NCBI RefSeq assembly: GCF_032878875.1
Contig: NZ_CP118157.1
Coordinates: 2,170,001 to 2,234,000, forward strand
Length of the DNA stretch: 64,000 nucleotides
Origin: Microbacterium sp. AB
Lineage (GTDB): Bacteria; Actinomycetota; Actinomycetes; Actinomycetales; Microbacteriaceae
Direction: 5' to 3'
Below are positions 53,563 to 63,255 of the stretch, piece by piece. Both the position numbers and the translations under genes were made by a program. The notes beneath the pieces are model-generated. The model worked only from the letters and a program-made list of their open reading frames with translations. It searched no databases and was not told the DNA's origin. Position 1 is the stretch's first letter. Each line of letters opens with the position of its first letter.

Positions 53563-55304
53563 GCACCGCAACCGTCACTGACAAGACGCCGGAGACGCAG
53601 GAGAAGCCTCTCGGCGGACGGTTCGTCGGCGCCGCCGCGAACTACCTCGACGAGCGCACGAGCCTGTCGGGCTTCGTCAAGGCGCTCGGACGCAAGGTCT
53701 TCCCCGACCACTGGTCGTTCATGCTCGGGGAGATCGCGCTCTGGTCGTTCGTCGTGGTGCTCATCTCGGGTACGTACCTGACGTTCTTCTTCCAGGCGTC
53801 GATGGTCGAGACGTACTACTACGGCGCGTACGCGCCCATGCGCGGCATCGAGATGTCCGCGGCGATGGAGTCGACGCTGCGCATCAGCTTCGACATCCGC
53901 GGCGGGCTCCTCGTCCGGCAGATCCACCACTGGGCCGCGCTCGTGTTCGTCGCCGGCATCGGCGTGCACATGCTCCGCGTCTTCTTCACGGGCGCGTTCC
54001 GCAAGCCGCGCGAGCTCAACTGGGTGATCGGCTTCGTGCTCTTCGTGCTCGCCATGGGCGAGGGCTTCACGGGCTACTCGCTCCCCGACGACCTCCTCTC
54101 GGGCAACGGCCTGCGGATCATCGACGGCATGATCAAGGGCATCCCGCTCATCGGGACGTGGACGTCGTACCTGCTGTTCGGAGGCGAGTTCCCCGGAACC
54201 GACATCGTCGGCCGCCTGTACACGCTGCACATCCTGATCCTGCCGTTGCTCATCATCGCGTTGATCGCCGTGCACCTGCTGCTCATGATCGTCAACAAGC
54301 ACACGCAGTTCGCCGGCCCCGGCCGCACGAACGGCAACGTCGTGGGCTACCCGATGATGCCGGTCTACATGTCGAAGATGGGCGGTTTCTTCTTCATCGT
54401 CTTCGGCGCGATCGTGCTCATCGCATCGCTCGTGCAGATCAACCCGATCTGGAACTACGGCCCCTACGACCCCTCCCCCGTGTCCGCCGGAACCCAGCCC
54501 GACTGGTACATCGGCTTCGCGGACGGCGCTCTGCGCCTGGCGCCCTCGAACTGGGACATCCAGCTGGGGAACTACACGCTGTCGCTCGGCATCCTGGTCC
54601 CGCTGGTCGTGCTCGGGGCGTTCATCGTGCTCGTCGCCGTCTACCCCTTCATCGAGGCGTGGGTGACGGGCGACAAGCGCGAGCACCACATCGCGCAGCG
54701 TCCGCGCAACGCGGCGACGCGCACCGCGATCGGCGCCGCAGGCGTGTCGTTCTACGCGGTGCTGTGGGCGGCTGCGTCGTCCGACATCATCGCGACGCAC
54801 TTCCGCCTCACGATGGAGGGCGTCATCCACTTCCTCCAGGCCGCGCTCATCCTCGCTCCGGTCGTGTTCTACTTCGTCACCAAGCGCGTCTGCCTCGCGC
54901 TGCAGAAGAAGGACCGCGAGATCGTGCTGCACGGTTACGAGTCGGGCCGCATCGTCCGGCTGCCCGGCGGCGAGTACCGCGAGGTGCACAAGCCCGTCGA
55001 CGCATACGAGCGCTGGAAGCTCGTCGCCGAGGAGACGTATGAGCCCCTCGTCGTCCGGCCCGATGACAACGGACGCATCGGCGTCGGCCAGAAGCTGCGC
55101 GCGTCGCTGTCGCGCTGGTTCTTCGAGGACCGCCTCGCCCCCGTGACCGAGACGGAGTACCGGGCGGCGCTCGAGCACCAGAGGCACGCGCTCCACGAGT
55201 ACGGCGATCCGCACGACGCTCAGGGCGAGCTCGAGGCGGGCGAGGACCGACGCGCATCGGATGACGACGCGCTCGAGCCCGGACAGGGCGAGGAGAGGGG
55301 CTAG
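53559..55304 (+). CDS. qcrB: Cytochrome b subunit of the bc1 complex
   Basis: A 581-residue membrane subunit with hemes bL and bH. Heme-ligand helices include QIHHWAALVFVAGIGVHMLR and LPLLIIALIAVHLLLMIVNK. The quinol-site region has NPIWNYGPYDPSPVSAGTQP in place of the usual PEW motif area, as in actinobacteria. The start is a TTG at 53559 overlapping the qcrA stop (TTGA). The C-terminal 120 residues are a cytoplasmic extension typical of the group. A strong hairpin follows. Confidence 0.95.
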   Translation: MSTATVTDKTPETQEKPLGGRFVGAAANYLDERTSLSGFVKALGRKVFPDHWSFMLGEIALWSFVVVLISGTYLTFFFQASMVETYYYGAYAPMRGIEMSAAMESTLRISFDIRGGLLVRQIHHWAALVFVAGIGVHMLRVFFTGAFRKPRELNWVIGFVLFVLAMGEGFTGYSLPDDLLSGNGLRIIDGMIKGIPLIGTWTSYLLFGGEFPGTDIVGRLYTLHILILPLLIIALIAVHLLLMIVNKHTQFAGPGRTNGNVVGYPMMPVYMSKMGGFFFIVFGAIVLIASLVQINPIWNYGPYDPSPVSAGTQPDWYIGFADGALRLAPSNWDIQLGNYTLSLGILVPLVVLGAFIVLVAVYPFIEAWVTGDKREHHIAQRPRNAATRTAIGAAGVSFYAVLWAAASSDIIATHFRLTMEGVIHFLQAALILAPVVFYFVTKRVCLALQKKDREIVLHGYESGRIVRLPGGEYREVHKPVDAYERWKLVAEETYEPLVVRPDDNGRIGVGQKLRASLSRWFFEDRLAPVTETEYRAALEHQRHALHEYGDPHDAQGELEAGEDRRASDDDALEPGQGEERG

Positions 55305-55316
55305 AGACCCGCTCTC

Positions 55317-55356
55317 GCAGAGGCCCCGGATCCTGCTCAGGATCCGGGGCCTCTGC
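55317..55356 (+). terminator. Perfect 18-bp hairpin after qcrB
   Basis: Positions 55317-55334 and 55339-55356 are exact reverse complements around a GCTC loop, 12 nt past the qcrB stop. There is no clear T run. Confidence 0.8.
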
Positions 55357-55473
55357 CTTCCCTCCGGCCGCGACAGGCCCTGCGATCCGGCACACCACGT
55401 CGACGAGCCCCGATCCCGCGCGAGCGCCCCGCGCCTCGCCGCGCTCTGGGCAGTCCTCGTTCTGCCACCGAGA

Positions 55474-55830
55474 TCATTCCCTGCCGAGAAAGAACTCCCA
55501 TTCGCGACGGATCAGTCCATCTTCGAGATCGAACACGTCTAGAGAACGGTCCCCGGTGTCGCTGATCAGCAGTGAGGCAACCCGGGCCCGACCTTCGTCG
55601 ATCATCATGTCGACACATCGGAACCTGGTCGACACGCCCTCATACGCTCGGCGGATCACGGCGAGATACTCTTCACGCCCCACGATCCTGCGTTCATCGG
55701 CTCCATCGACGAGGGTCCACACGACCTCGGGATGCAGGAACGTGGCATAGCGTTGCCAGTCGCGTGCGTTCTCGGCCGCGAAAAGCGGTTCGAGCGACCG
55801 CGTCAGCTCCTGATCGGGTTGCGATCCCAC
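55474..55830 (-). CDS. SnoaL/NTF2-like small protein
   Basis: A 118-residue protein of the NTF2-like (SnoaL) fold: ELTRSLEPLFAAENARDWQR, ATFLHPEVVWTLVDGADERR, REEYLAVIRRAYEG and VFDLEDGLIRREWEFF. The fold occurs in enzymes and ligand-binding proteins, so no activity can be assigned. The start is GTG at 55830, with a leaderless-like GAGAAT 6 nt upstream on the minus strand. It stands alone between the two halves of the respiratory cluster and uses slightly lower GC than its neighbours. Confidence 0.75.
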   Translation of the reverse strand: MGSQPDQELTRSLEPLFAAENARDWQRYATFLHPEVVWTLVDGADERRIVGREEYLAVIRRAYEGVSTRFRCVDMMIDEGRARVASLLISDTGDRSLDVFDLEDGLIRREWEFFLGRE

Positions 55831-55906
55831 AACCCGATTCTCTCACCGAGGGAACGAATCGCAGAGCGACCCCGAGCGGGGTCGGGCTGCTGCCGGGCGC
55901 GAAGAA

Positions 55907-55942
55907 GGGCCTCGGCCCGGACGGTGGTCCGGACCGAGGCCC
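55907..55942 (-). terminator. Hairpin after the ctaC-ctaD-ctaF operon
   Basis: A 15-bp stem with one mismatch (55907-55921 with 55928-55942) around CGGTGG, just past the ctaF stop. No T run. A smaller hairpin (GACCCC/GGGGTC) lies at about 55868-55883. Confidence 0.7.
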
Positions 55943-55964
55943 CAGCTCTGCGTGTGCGCTCCGC

Positions 55965-56384
55965 TCAGCGGGCGAAGTTGCCGCGGTAGTACTCGAAGAC
56001 CCAGCCGAACAGCCCGACGACGAGCAGTCCGACCGCGACCGGGATGAGGAAGTGCGCCGTGGCCAGCGCGACCACCGCGACCGCGACGGCCGATCCGAGG
56101 ACGAGCGGCCACCACGACCACGGGCTGTACTCGCCCTGCTCGGCCTCGCCGTCGTCGATCTCGGCGTCGAGACGGTCCTCGGGGAGCTCCGTGCCCTTCT
56201 GGCCCCGGTAGACGACCTGCACGTAGAACGCGATCAGCGCCGCCATGAAGGCGGAGAAGAGCAGCGCGATGGTGCCCGTCCACTCGATGTGGCCGAGGTA
56301 CGCCACGCTCCAGCCGAGGTAGACGCCGAAGCAGAGGAGGAAGAACCCGGTGAGCAGCCACCAGATGGCGATATGAGAGCGCAT
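55965..56384 (-). CDS. ctaF: Cytochrome c oxidase subunit IV
   Basis: A 139-residue small membrane subunit of the actinobacterial aa3 oxidase. Two helices lie at the N-terminus (WWLLTGFFLLCFGVYLGWSV, LLFSAFMAALIAFYVQVVY) and two more at the C-terminus, with an acidic loop (DAEIDDGEAEQGEYSPW) between. This subunit IV is specific to actinobacteria. The ATG shares one base with the TAA stop of ctaD (TAATG). It is last in ctaC-ctaD-ctaF and ends at a hairpin. Confidence 0.93.
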   Translation of the reverse strand: MRSHIAIWWLLTGFFLLCFGVYLGWSVAYLGHIEWTGTIALLFSAFMAALIAFYVQVVYRGQKGTELPEDRLDAEIDDGEAEQGEYSPWSWWPLVLGSAVAVAVVALATAHFLIPVAVGLLVVGLFGWVFEYYRGNFAR

Positions 56385-58120
56385 TACTTCACCTTTCCGT
56401 CTGCGAGGTCGACGGCGGGCGCGTCGGGCGCGTCCTTCGCCGGACCGACCCCGACGGGGATGCCGGCCTCGGGGTGGTTCAGATCGAACGCCGGCCGTTC
56501 GCTGCGGATGCGCGGGATCGACGTGAAGTTGTGGCGCGGCGGGGGGCACGACGTCGCCCACTCGAGCGATCCGCCGTAGCCCCAGGGGTCGTTGACGGTG
56601 ACCTTGGGAGCGGTGCGCGCCGTGATCCACACGTTGAGGAAGAACGGCAGGAGGGAGGCGCCGAGGATGATCGATCCGATCGTGGAGAGCTGGTTCTGCC
56701 AGGTCCACCCGTCCGCCTCCGAGTAATCGGCGTAACGCCGCACCATCCCGTCCACGCCCAGCCAGTGCTGGATGAGGAACGTCATGTGGAAGCCGATGAA
56801 GAGCATCCAGAAGTGCACGTATCCGAGGCGCTCGTTCAGCATCTTGCCCGTCCACTTCGGCCACCAGAAGTAGAAGCCGGCGAACATCGCGAACACGACC
56901 GTGCCGAACACCACGTAGTGGAAGTGCGCCACGACGAAGTACGAGTCGCTGAGGTGGAAGTCGAGCGGCGGCGACGACAGGATGACCCCCGTGAGCCCGC
57001 CGAAGACGAACGACACGAGGAACCCGAGCGCGAAGATCATCGGCGTCTCGAACGTCACGGACCCGCGCCACAGCGTTCCGATCCAGTTGAAGATCTTCAC
57101 CCCCGTGGGAACGGCGATGAGCATCGTCATGAGCGCGAAGAACGGCAGCAGGACGGCGCCCGTGACGTACATGTGGTGGGCCCAGACCGACACCGACAGG
57201 GCCGCGATCGCGATCGTCGCGTAGACGAGGGTCTTGTATCCGAAGATCGGCTTCCGGCTGAACACCGGGAAGATCTCCGACACGATGCCGAAGAAGGGCA
57301 GCGCGATGATGTACACCTCGGGGTGGCCGAAGAACCAGAACAGGTGCTGCCAGAGGAGCACGCCGCCGTTGGCGGGGTCGTAGATGTGCGATCCGAAGAG
57401 GCGATCCGACGCCGCGGCGAACATGGCGGCCGCGAGCACGGGGAACGCGATGAGGATGAGCAGGCTCGTGATGAGCGTGTTCCACGTGAAGATCGGCATG
57501 CGCCACATCGTCATGCCGGGTGCGCGCATCGTGATGATCGTCGTGATGAAGTTCACGGCGCCGAAGATCGTGCCGAAGCCCGATATGCCGAGACCCAGCA
57601 TCCAGAGATTGCCGCCGATGCCCGGCGTGAACGACGCGTTGGCGAGCGGCTGATAGGCGAACCAGCCGAACGACGCCGCGCCCTGCGGCGTGAGGAAGCC
57701 CGCGACGGCGATGATCGAGCCGAAGCTGAACAGCCAGAAGGCGAAGGCGTTCAGTCGCGGGAACGCCACGTCGGGCGCACCGATCTGCAACGGCAGGAGC
57801 ACGTTCGCGAAGCCCGCGAACAGCGGCGTCGCGAACATGAGGAGCATCACGGTGCCGTGCATCGTGAAGAGCTGGTTGTACTGCTCCTTCGTCGGGATGA
57901 TCTGCATCCCCGGGGCGAACAGCTCGGCGCGGATGATGAGGGCCATCACCCCGCCGAGGCAGAAGAAGATCATCGACGTGATGAGGTACATGTACCCGAT
58001 CGTCTTGTGGTCGGTGGAGGTGATCCACTTGACCACGATGTTGCCCTTGTGCTCCACGCGCGAGCCGCTGAGAAGCGCAGCCTGGCGAGCGGGCAGCGGT
58101 GCCGGACGGTCCGTCGCCAT
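56384..58120 (-). CDS. ctaD: Cytochrome c oxidase subunit I
   Basis: A 578-residue catalytic subunit with 12 helices that reduces oxygen and pumps protons. Heme a ligand: [18 protein letters not shown]. The CuB/Tyr motif is [17 protein letters not shown], the CuB histidines are in [10 protein letters not shown], and the heme a3/a ligands in [13 protein letters not shown]. All metal ligands are present. The start ATG at 58120 is 2 nt after the ctaC stop, and the longer upstream frame is a shadow. The C-terminal tail is hydrophilic. Confidence 0.97.
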   Translation of the reverse strand: MATDRPAPLPARQAALLSGSRVEHKGNIVVKWITSTDHKTIGYMYLITSMIFFCLGGVMALIIRAELFAPGMQIIPTKEQYNQLFTMHGTVMLLMFATPLFAGFANVLLPLQIGAPDVAFPRLNAFAFWLFSFGSIIAVAGFLTPQGAASFGWFAYQPLANASFTPGIGGNLWMLGLGISGFGTIFGAVNFITTIITMRAPGMTMWRMPIFTWNTLITSLLILIAFPVLAAAMFAAASDRLFGSHIYDPANGGVLLWQHLFWFFGHPEVYIIALPFFGIVSEIFPVFSRKPIFGYKTLVYATIAIAALSVSVWAHHMYVTGAVLLPFFALMTMLIAVPTGVKIFNWIGTLWRGSVTFETPMIFALGFLVSFVFGGLTGVILSSPPLDFHLSDSYFVVAHFHYVVFGTVVFAMFAGFYFWWPKWTGKMLNERLGYVHFWMLFIGFHMTFLIQHWLGVDGMVRRYADYSEADGWTWQNQLSTIGSIILGASLLPFFLNVWITARTAPKVTVNDPWGYGGSLEWATSCPPPRHNFTSIPRIRSERPAFDLNHPEAGIPVGVGPAKDAPDAPAVDLADGKVK

Positions 58121-58122
58121 GA

Positions 58123-59022
58123 TCAGTGCTCCTCTTCCGTGGTGTTCGCAGGCCCGGTGCCGGGACTGTTGGCGAGACGGTCGTACGCGTCGGTGATGTC
58201 GCCCGTCTGCCCCTTGGCGTCGAGCTCGTCGAGGTAGGCGGCGTACTCCTCCGCGCTGACGACCTTGACGTTGAAGAGCATCATCGAGTGGTACTCGCCG
58301 CACAGCTCGGCGCACTTGCCCTTGTACTCGCCCTCACGCGTCGGGATGAACGACCACGAGTTGTCGTGCCCGATGTACATGTCCTTCTTGTAGAGGAAGT
58401 CGATGATCCAGAACGAGTGGATGACGTCGCGCGACTGCAGATCGATCGTCACGCGCTCGTTGACCGGGAGGACGAGCGTCGGGATCTGGTCTTCGTCGAC
58501 GGTGCCGTCCGCGTCCGTCTGGGCCTGGATGCCCATGGTCCAGACGGTGTCGGAGCCGTCCTCGGCCTCGCCCTCGTACTGGAAGTCCCACGCCCACTGC
58601 TTCGCGATCGCGGTGATCTCGACGTCGGGATCCGCGTGCGGCTCCTCGATGACCGCCTGGTCGCGCGCCGTGAAGGCGAACAGGCCGAGCACGAGGATGA
58701 GCGGCACCGAGGTGAAGAAGATCTCGATGGGCATGTTGTAGCGCAGCTGCACCGGCAGGCCCGTCTGGCCCTTGCGACGGCGGTACACGACCATCGCCCA
58801 GAGCATGAGCCCCCAGGTGATGATGCCCACGACGAGGGCCGCGACCCAGGAGCCGACCCACAGCGATGCGACGCGCTCGGTCTGGTTGGTCGCGGGGATC
58901 CCGGACTCGTCGAATCCCGGAAGGTATCCGTTCAGTTCCGTGGGCGTGCACCCGGCGAGAGCGACGGCTGCCGCGGCGATCACGGGGATCGCAGCCCAGC
59001 GGAGATGGCGTTTCGACGGCAC
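58123..59022 (-). CDS. ctaC: Cytochrome c oxidase subunit II
   Basis: A 299-residue subunit that takes electrons from QcrC at its CuA centre. The signal peptide ends in a lipobox (AAVALAGC), two membrane helices follow, and the CuA site is [12 protein letters not shown] near residues 235-246. An insert before the CuA fold ([12 protein letters not shown]) is typical of actinobacterial CtaC. The start is GTG at 59022, after AAAGGTGAG. First gene of ctaC-ctaD-ctaF, running toward ctaE-qcrCAB. Confidence 0.95.
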   Translation of the reverse strand: MPSKRHLRWAAIPVIAAAAVALAGCTPTELNGYLPGFDESGIPATNQTERVASLWVGSWVAALVVGIITWGLMLWAMVVYRRRKGQTGLPVQLRYNMPIEIFFTSVPLILVLGLFAFTARDQAVIEEPHADPDVEITAIAKQWAWDFQYEGEAEDGSDTVWTMGIQAQTDADGTVDEDQIPTLVLPVNERVTIDLQSRDVIHSFWIIDFLYKKDMYIGHDNSWSFIPTREGEYKGKCAELCGEYHSMMLFNVKVVSAEEYAAYLDELDAKGQTGDITDAYDRLANSPGTGPANTTEEEH

Positions 59023-59134
59023 GAACTCACCTTTCGAACGTGGATAGGGCACGGACAAGTCTAGGGCAACCGCACATCGGATTCTGGCCATGCTCCCAGC
59101 GCGTGGCCGATATCGGGGAGCCGCTCCGGGCATG

Positions 59135-59171
59135 CGAAGAGCCCCGCGCCGTCGGGGCGCGGGGCTCTTCG
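59135..59171 (-). terminator. Perfect 16-bp hairpin after erpA
   Basis: Positions 59135-59150 and 59156-59171 are reverse complements around GTCGG, 10 nt past the erpA stop. No T run follows. Confidence 0.78.
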
Positions 59172-59180
59172 GGGACCGGC

Positions 59181-59546
59181 TCAGTGGAAGCTGTCGCCGC
59201 AGGCGCACGATCCCGAGGCGTTCGGGTTGTCGATCGTGAAGCCCTGCTCCGAGATCGTGTCCTTGAAGTCGATCGACGCGCCGTCGAGATACGGCACGCT
59301 CATGTTGTCGACGATGACCTCGACGCCGTCGAAGTCGACCGTCTCGTCGCCGTCGAGAGAGCGCTCGTCGAAGTACAGCTGGTAGATGAGGCCGGAGCAG
59401 CCCCCGGGCTGCACGGCCACGCGCAGGCGCAGGTCGTCGCGCCCCTCCTGCTCGAGCAGGCTCTTCACCTTCGCGGCTGCGGCCTCGCTGAGGCTCACGC
59501 CGTGAGCGCGCGTCTCAGCGGGTGCGGCAAGTGTCGTGTCTGTCAT
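59181..59546 (-). CDS. erpA: Iron-sulfur cluster insertion protein (HesB/IscA/ErpA family)
   Basis: A 121-residue A-type carrier that hands iron-sulfur clusters to target enzymes. The three conserved cysteines are in VAVQPGGCSGLIYQL and GSCACGDSF (the CXC pair near the end). The start at 59546 follows a clear ribosome site (AAGGAG 4 nt before ATG). Its place beside the respiratory genes suits a supply of clusters to enzymes such as QcrA or IlvD, but that is inference. Confidence 0.93.
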   Translation of the reverse strand: MTDTTLAAPAETRAHGVSLSEAAAAKVKSLLEQEGRDDLRLRVAVQPGGCSGLIYQLYFDERSLDGDETVDFDGVEVIVDNMSVPYLDGASIDFKDTISEQGFTIDNPNASGSCACGDSFH

Positions 59547-59637
59547 GACGCTCCTTCGTGACGGCCGCGCGCGGGCGGCGATAGGGCTCCATCGTAACGC
59601 CGGAACCGGGGAAAGGGCTCGGCGGATCGCGACGGGC

Positions 59638-61032
59638 TCAGCCCGTGCGCTCGTTCGCCCGCGCGAGCAGGAGGGTCTCGGCGAGGACGGCGTGTCGGAA
59701 CGTGTCGAGGTGCAGCGACTCGTTGGGGCTGTGCGCGCGCGAGTGCGGATCCTCCACACCCGTGACGAGGATCTGCGCCTCGGGATAGCGCTCGACGAGA
59801 TCGGCGATGAACGGGATGGATCCCCCGACGCCGTAGTCCACGGCCTCCTTGCCGTAGCCGTCCCGCATCGCTCCGCGCGCGAGCTCGACGGCCCATCCGC
59901 TCGTGTCGACGAGGAAGCCGTCTCCCAGGTCGACGTCGCTGAAGCTCAGCTCTGCGCCGAACGGCGCGCGCGCACGCAGGTGGCGCTCGATCGCGGCGTA
60001 GGCGTCCCGTGCGCTCTGGCCCGGTGCCACGCGCGCGCTCACGACCACGGTGACCTCCGGCGACAGCGTGTTCGATGCGGCGTCCACGCTCGTGAAGTCG
60101 ACGCCCGTCACGGTGATCGACGGCTTGTTCCAGATGCGCGAGAGGATCGTGCCGTCGCCGATCGGCTGCACGCCCGGCAGCAGCCCCGTCTCGCCGCGCA
60201 GCGTCTCCTCGTCGTAGGCGGGCGTCCCGGCGTCCCGCGCGACGAGCCCCTCGACGGCGACGGAGCCCGCCTCGTCCCACAGCGTCGCCAGCAGCGTGAT
60301 CGTCGCGAGCATCGCGTCGGGCACCGCGCCGCCGAACATCCCCGAGTGCGAGGCGTGGTCGAGCGTGCGCACCGTGAGGTGGAACTTCGCGTTCCCCCGC
60401 AGCGAGACAGTGACCGCGGGGGTCTCGGAGTCCCAGTTGCCCGAGTCCGCGACGACGATGACGTCGGAGCGCATCGCCTCGGCGTTGTCCGAGAGGAACT
60501 GCGTGAACGAGCGCGACCCGTACTCCTCCTCCCCCTCGACGAAGAGGACGAGGCCGAGGTCGAGGTCGTCGCCGTAGGTCTCGCGCAGCGCGCGGAGCGA
60601 GGCGATGTGGGTCATCACACCGGCCTTGTCGTCCGCAGCGCCGCGGCCGTAGAGGCGCCCGTCGCGCACGGTCGGCTCGAACGGCGGGGTCTCCCACAGC
60701 GCCTCGTCGCCCGGAGGCTGCACGTCGTGATGCGCGTAGAGCATCACGGTCGGCCTGCCGCGACGGGCGGCGCGCGTGGCGAGGACGGCCGGCTGCCCCT
60801 GCTCCCCCGTCCCCGGGATCGTCGCCGACAGGACGCGCACCTCGTCGAACACCCCGGCGCCCTCGGCGAGCTCGGCGATCGTCCGCGCGCTGCGCTGCAG
60901 CTGCTCCTGGTCGAAGGACGGCCACGCGATGCCCGGGATGCGCACGAGACGCCCGAGATCCGCGAGCGCGGAGGGGATGCCCCCCTCCGCGGCCTCGATG
61001 AGCTGTCGTTCCGCAGGGAGCTGGGAGGTCAT
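59638..61032 (-). CDS. M20-family dipeptidase
   Basis: A 464-residue zinc peptidase of the M20 family. Metal ligands: VMLYAHHDVQPPGDEALW, LYGRGAADDKAGVMTHIAS, and the catalytic pair in LFVEGEEEYGSRSF. The dimerisation domain sits in the middle (NAKFHLTVRTLDHASHSGMF in pattern). It resembles the dipeptidase/carnosinase branch. A leaderless -10 box (TAAGAT, 61040-61045 on the minus strand) lies 7 nt before the ATG. Peptide preference is unknown. Confidence 0.92.
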   Translation of the reverse strand: MTSQLPAERQLIEAAEGGIPSALADLGRLVRIPGIAWPSFDQEQLQRSARTIAELAEGAGVFDEVRVLSATIPGTGEQGQPAVLATRAARRGRPTVMLYAHHDVQPPGDEALWETPPFEPTVRDGRLYGRGAADDKAGVMTHIASLRALRETYGDDLDLGLVLFVEGEEEYGSRSFTQFLSDNAEAMRSDVIVVADSGNWDSETPAVTVSLRGNAKFHLTVRTLDHASHSGMFGGAVPDAMLATITLLATLWDEAGSVAVEGLVARDAGTPAYDEETLRGETGLLPGVQPIGDGTILSRIWNKPSITVTGVDFTSVDAASNTLSPEVTVVVSARVAPGQSARDAYAAIERHLRARAPFGAELSFSDVDLGDGFLVDTSGWAVELARGAMRDGYGKEAVDYGVGGSIPFIADLVERYPEAQILVTGVEDPHSRAHSPNESLHLDTFRHAVLAETLLLARANERTG

Positions 61033-61039
61033 ACCGGTA

Positions 61040-61045
61040 ATCTTA
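61040..61045 (-). promoter_or_regulatory. Leaderless -10 box of the M20 dipeptidase gene
   Basis: The minus strand reads TAAGAT, then 7 bases, then the ATG at 61032. Confidence 0.5.
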
Positions 61046-61079
61046 GGGATATTCCGCGACGAGACTTCCGAGGTAGGCC

Positions 61080-61646
61080 ATGGTCAAGACCCCTTCCGCA
61101 GAGAACGACGCGTCGTCGACGACGCCCCCCACAGGGAAGGGCCGTCCGACTCCGACGCGCGCCGAGCGCGAGGCGGCCAACCGCCGCCCGCTCGTGCCCG
61201 ACACCAAGGAGGGCCGTCAGGCGGCCAAGGCCGAGCTGCGCGCCCGCCAGGAGCGCGCCCGCGTCGGCATGGCGAACGGCGAGGAGAAGTACCTTCCCGT
61301 GCGCGACAAGGGACCGCAGAAGAAGTTCGCCCGAGACTGGACGGATGCCGGATGGCACCTGGGCGAGTTCCTCATGCCGATGATGGTGCTCGTGATCGTC
61401 GCGACGTTCATCCCCACGTACGTGACCCAGTACTGGTCGTTCGTCGTGCTCTGGATCTTCATCCTCTTCGCCGTCGGCGACATGGTCGTCCTGTCGAACC
61501 GCGTCAAGAGGAAGGTCGCGGACAAGTTCGGCGGCAAGCAGAACGTCGAGAAGGGCATCGGGTGGTACGCGGCGATGCGCTCGGTTCAGATGCGCTTCAT
61601 GCGCCTGCCGAAGGCGCAGGTCGGGCGCGGACAGTACCCGTCCTGA
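61080..61646 (+). CDS. DUF3043 membrane protein
   Basis: A 188-residue protein of the DUF3043 family found in actinobacteria. A long basic N-terminal part (about 1-100; PTPTRAEREAANRRPLVPD, EKYLPVRDKGPQKKFARDW) is followed by two membrane helices (FLMPMMVLVIVATFIPTYV and FVVLWIFILFAVGDMVVLS) and a basic C-terminus. Function unknown. GAGG precedes the ATG. It points toward pyrD and shares a hairpin with it. Confidence 0.9.
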   Translation: MVKTPSAENDASSTTPPTGKGRPTPTRAEREAANRRPLVPDTKEGRQAAKAELRARQERARVGMANGEEKYLPVRDKGPQKKFARDWTDAGWHLGEFLMPMMVLVIVATFIPTYVTQYWSFVVLWIFILFAVGDMVVLSNRVKRKVADKFGGKQNVEKGIGWYAAMRSVQMRFMRLPKAQVGRGQYPS

Positions 61647-61654
61647 TCCCGGTA

Positions 61655-61694
61655 CGGAGAAGCCCCGGAGCCGCTCGGCTCCGGGGCTTCTCCG
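61655..61694. terminator. Perfect 18-bp hairpin between convergent DUF3043 gene and pyrD
   Basis: Positions 61655-61672 and 61677-61694 are exact reverse complements around GCTC, lying between the two stop codons. It should stop transcription from both sides. No T run on either strand. Confidence 0.82.
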
Positions 61695-61703
61695 TCGACG
61701 CCG

Positions 61704-62735
61704 TCAGCGGCCGGAGCGCAGGCGCACGAGGTCGCGGTTGATGCGGCGCGCCCAGAACGGTCCCTCGTAGATGAAACCGCTGTAGCCCTGCACGAGCGTC
61801 GCCCCCGCGTCGATGCGCTGCTGCACGTCCTCGGCGTCGTCGACGCCGCCGACCGAGACGACGCAGAAGCCGGGGTCGGGGACGGCCGTGCGCACGAGCG
61901 CGAGCACGTCGAGCGACCGCTGCTTGAGCGGGGAGCCGGACAGCCCTCCCTCCCCCGCGGCCACGATCGTCACCGGATCGGACGTGAGTCCCTCGCGGGA
62001 GATCGTGGTGTTCGTCGCGATGAGACCCGCCAGCCCGAGCTCGACGGCGAGGCGGGCGAGCGCCGTGACCTCCTCGTCCGGCAGGTCGGGGGCGATCTTG
62101 ACGAGCAGGGGCGTGTCTCCCGCCGCCTCCGCGACCGCCGCGAGGAGGGGACGCAGCGTCTCGACCGCCTGCAGCCCGCGAAGTCCCGGTGTGTTCGGCG
62201 AGGACACGTTCACGGCGAGGTAGTCGGCGAGCGGGCTGAGCGTGCGCGCGCTCGCGACGTAGTCGGCCGCGGCGTCCTCGACGGCGACCACGCGGCTCTT
62301 GCCGATGTTGACGCCGACGACGGCGCCTCCTCGGCGCAGACGCGCGAGGCGCCGTGCCGCCGCCGCGGCGCCCTTGTTGTTGAAGCCCATCCTGTTCACC
62401 AGGGCGCGGTCGGGCACGAGGCGGAACAGCCTCGGCCTCGGGTTTCCCGGCTGCGGGATGGCCGTGAGCGTGCCCACCTCGACATGGCCGAACCCGAGCG
62501 CGTCGAGCCCCCTCACGCCGACGACGTCCTTGTCGAAGCCCGCGGCCACGCCGAACGGCGTCGGGAACTCGTGCCCGAGGGCCCGGACGGCGAGGGACGG
62601 ATCGGGGCGGCTCAGCGCGCGGACGACCCACGACGCGGGCGGTGAGCCGAGGACGCGCACGACGAGCATGCCCAGGTGGTGCGCGAACTCGGGATCGAGG
62701 CGCGTGAGGACGTGGCGGAAGAGGAGGGGATACAT
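61704..62735 (-). CDS. pyrD: Dihydroorotate dehydrogenase (quinone)
   Basis: A 343-residue class 2 enzyme that oxidises dihydroorotate in pyrimidine synthesis and passes electrons to menaquinone at the membrane. FMN-site motifs are PFGVAAGFDKDVVGVRGLDA, NRMGFNNKGAAAAARRL, LAVNVSSPNTPGLRGLQ (with the catalytic serine of class 2) and FCVVSVGGVDDAEDV. The N-terminal helices (MYPLLFRHVLTRLDPEFAHH) mark the membrane-bound class. The start ATG at 62735 is preceded by GGCGGAG and by TAACCT 7 nt away. Confidence 0.95.
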   Translation of the reverse strand: MYPLLFRHVLTRLDPEFAHHLGMLVVRVLGSPPASWVVRALSRPDPSLAVRALGHEFPTPFGVAAGFDKDVVGVRGLDALGFGHVEVGTLTAIPQPGNPRPRLFRLVPDRALVNRMGFNNKGAAAAARRLARLRRGGAVVGVNIGKSRVVAVEDAAADYVASARTLSPLADYLAVNVSSPNTPGLRGLQAVETLRPLLAAVAEAAGDTPLLVKIAPDLPDEEVTALARLAVELGLAGLIATNTTISREGLTSDPVTIVAAGEGGLSGSPLKQRSLDVLALVRTAVPDPGFCVVSVGGVDDAEDVQQRIDAGATLVQGYSGFIYEGPFWARRINRDLVRLRSGR

Positions 62736-62761
62736 CTCCGCCAGGTTATCCGGTGCGGCGG

Positions 62762-63244
62762 TCAGCTCGCGTCGGGCGTCCCGGCCGCGACCTCGCGCGC
62801 GTGGTCCGCACGCAGGTCGGCGATCGACGACTCGAAGTCCTCGAGCGAGTCGAAGGCCTGATACACGCTCGCGAACCGCAGATAGGCCACCTCGTCGAGA
62901 TCGCGGAGCGGGCCGAGGATGGCGAGGCCGATGTCGTTGGCGTCGATCTGGCTGAGCCCCGTCTGCCGCACCGCCTCCTCCACCTTCTGCGCGAGGATCG
63001 CGAGGTCGGCATCCGTGACCGGGCGTCCCTGGCACGCCTTCCGCACTCCGGCGACGACCTTGTCGCGGCTGAAGGGCTCGACGGCGCCCGACCGCTTGAT
63101 GACGTTGAGGCTCGCCGTCTCGATCGTCGAGAACCGCCCCCCGCACTGCGGGCACTGGCGCCTGCGGCGGATCGACAGTCCGTCGTCGCTGGTGCGCGAA
63201 TCGATGACGCGGGAGTCGCCGTGGCGGCAGAACGGGCAGTGCAT
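62762..63244 (-). CDS. nrdR: Transcriptional repressor NrdR
   Basis: A 160-residue regulator of ribonucleotide reductase genes. The zinc ribbon is [20 protein letters not shown] with the second pair in [16 protein letters not shown]. An ATP-cone domain covers about residues 48-138 ([20 protein letters not shown]). It senses dATP/ATP and binds NrdR boxes; none is visible here because the nrd genes are elsewhere. It follows hisD by 11 nt and precedes pyrD by 26 nt on the same strand. Confidence 0.97.
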   Translation of the reverse strand: MHCPFCRHGDSRVIDSRTSDDGLSIRRRRQCPQCGGRFSTIETASLNVIKRSGAVEPFSRDKVVAGVRKACQGRPVTDADLAILAQKVEEAVRQTGLSQIDANDIGLAILGPLRDLDEVAYLRFASVYQAFDSLEDFESSIADLRADHAREVAAGTPDAS

Positions 63245-63255
63245 ACCGGACGAGC

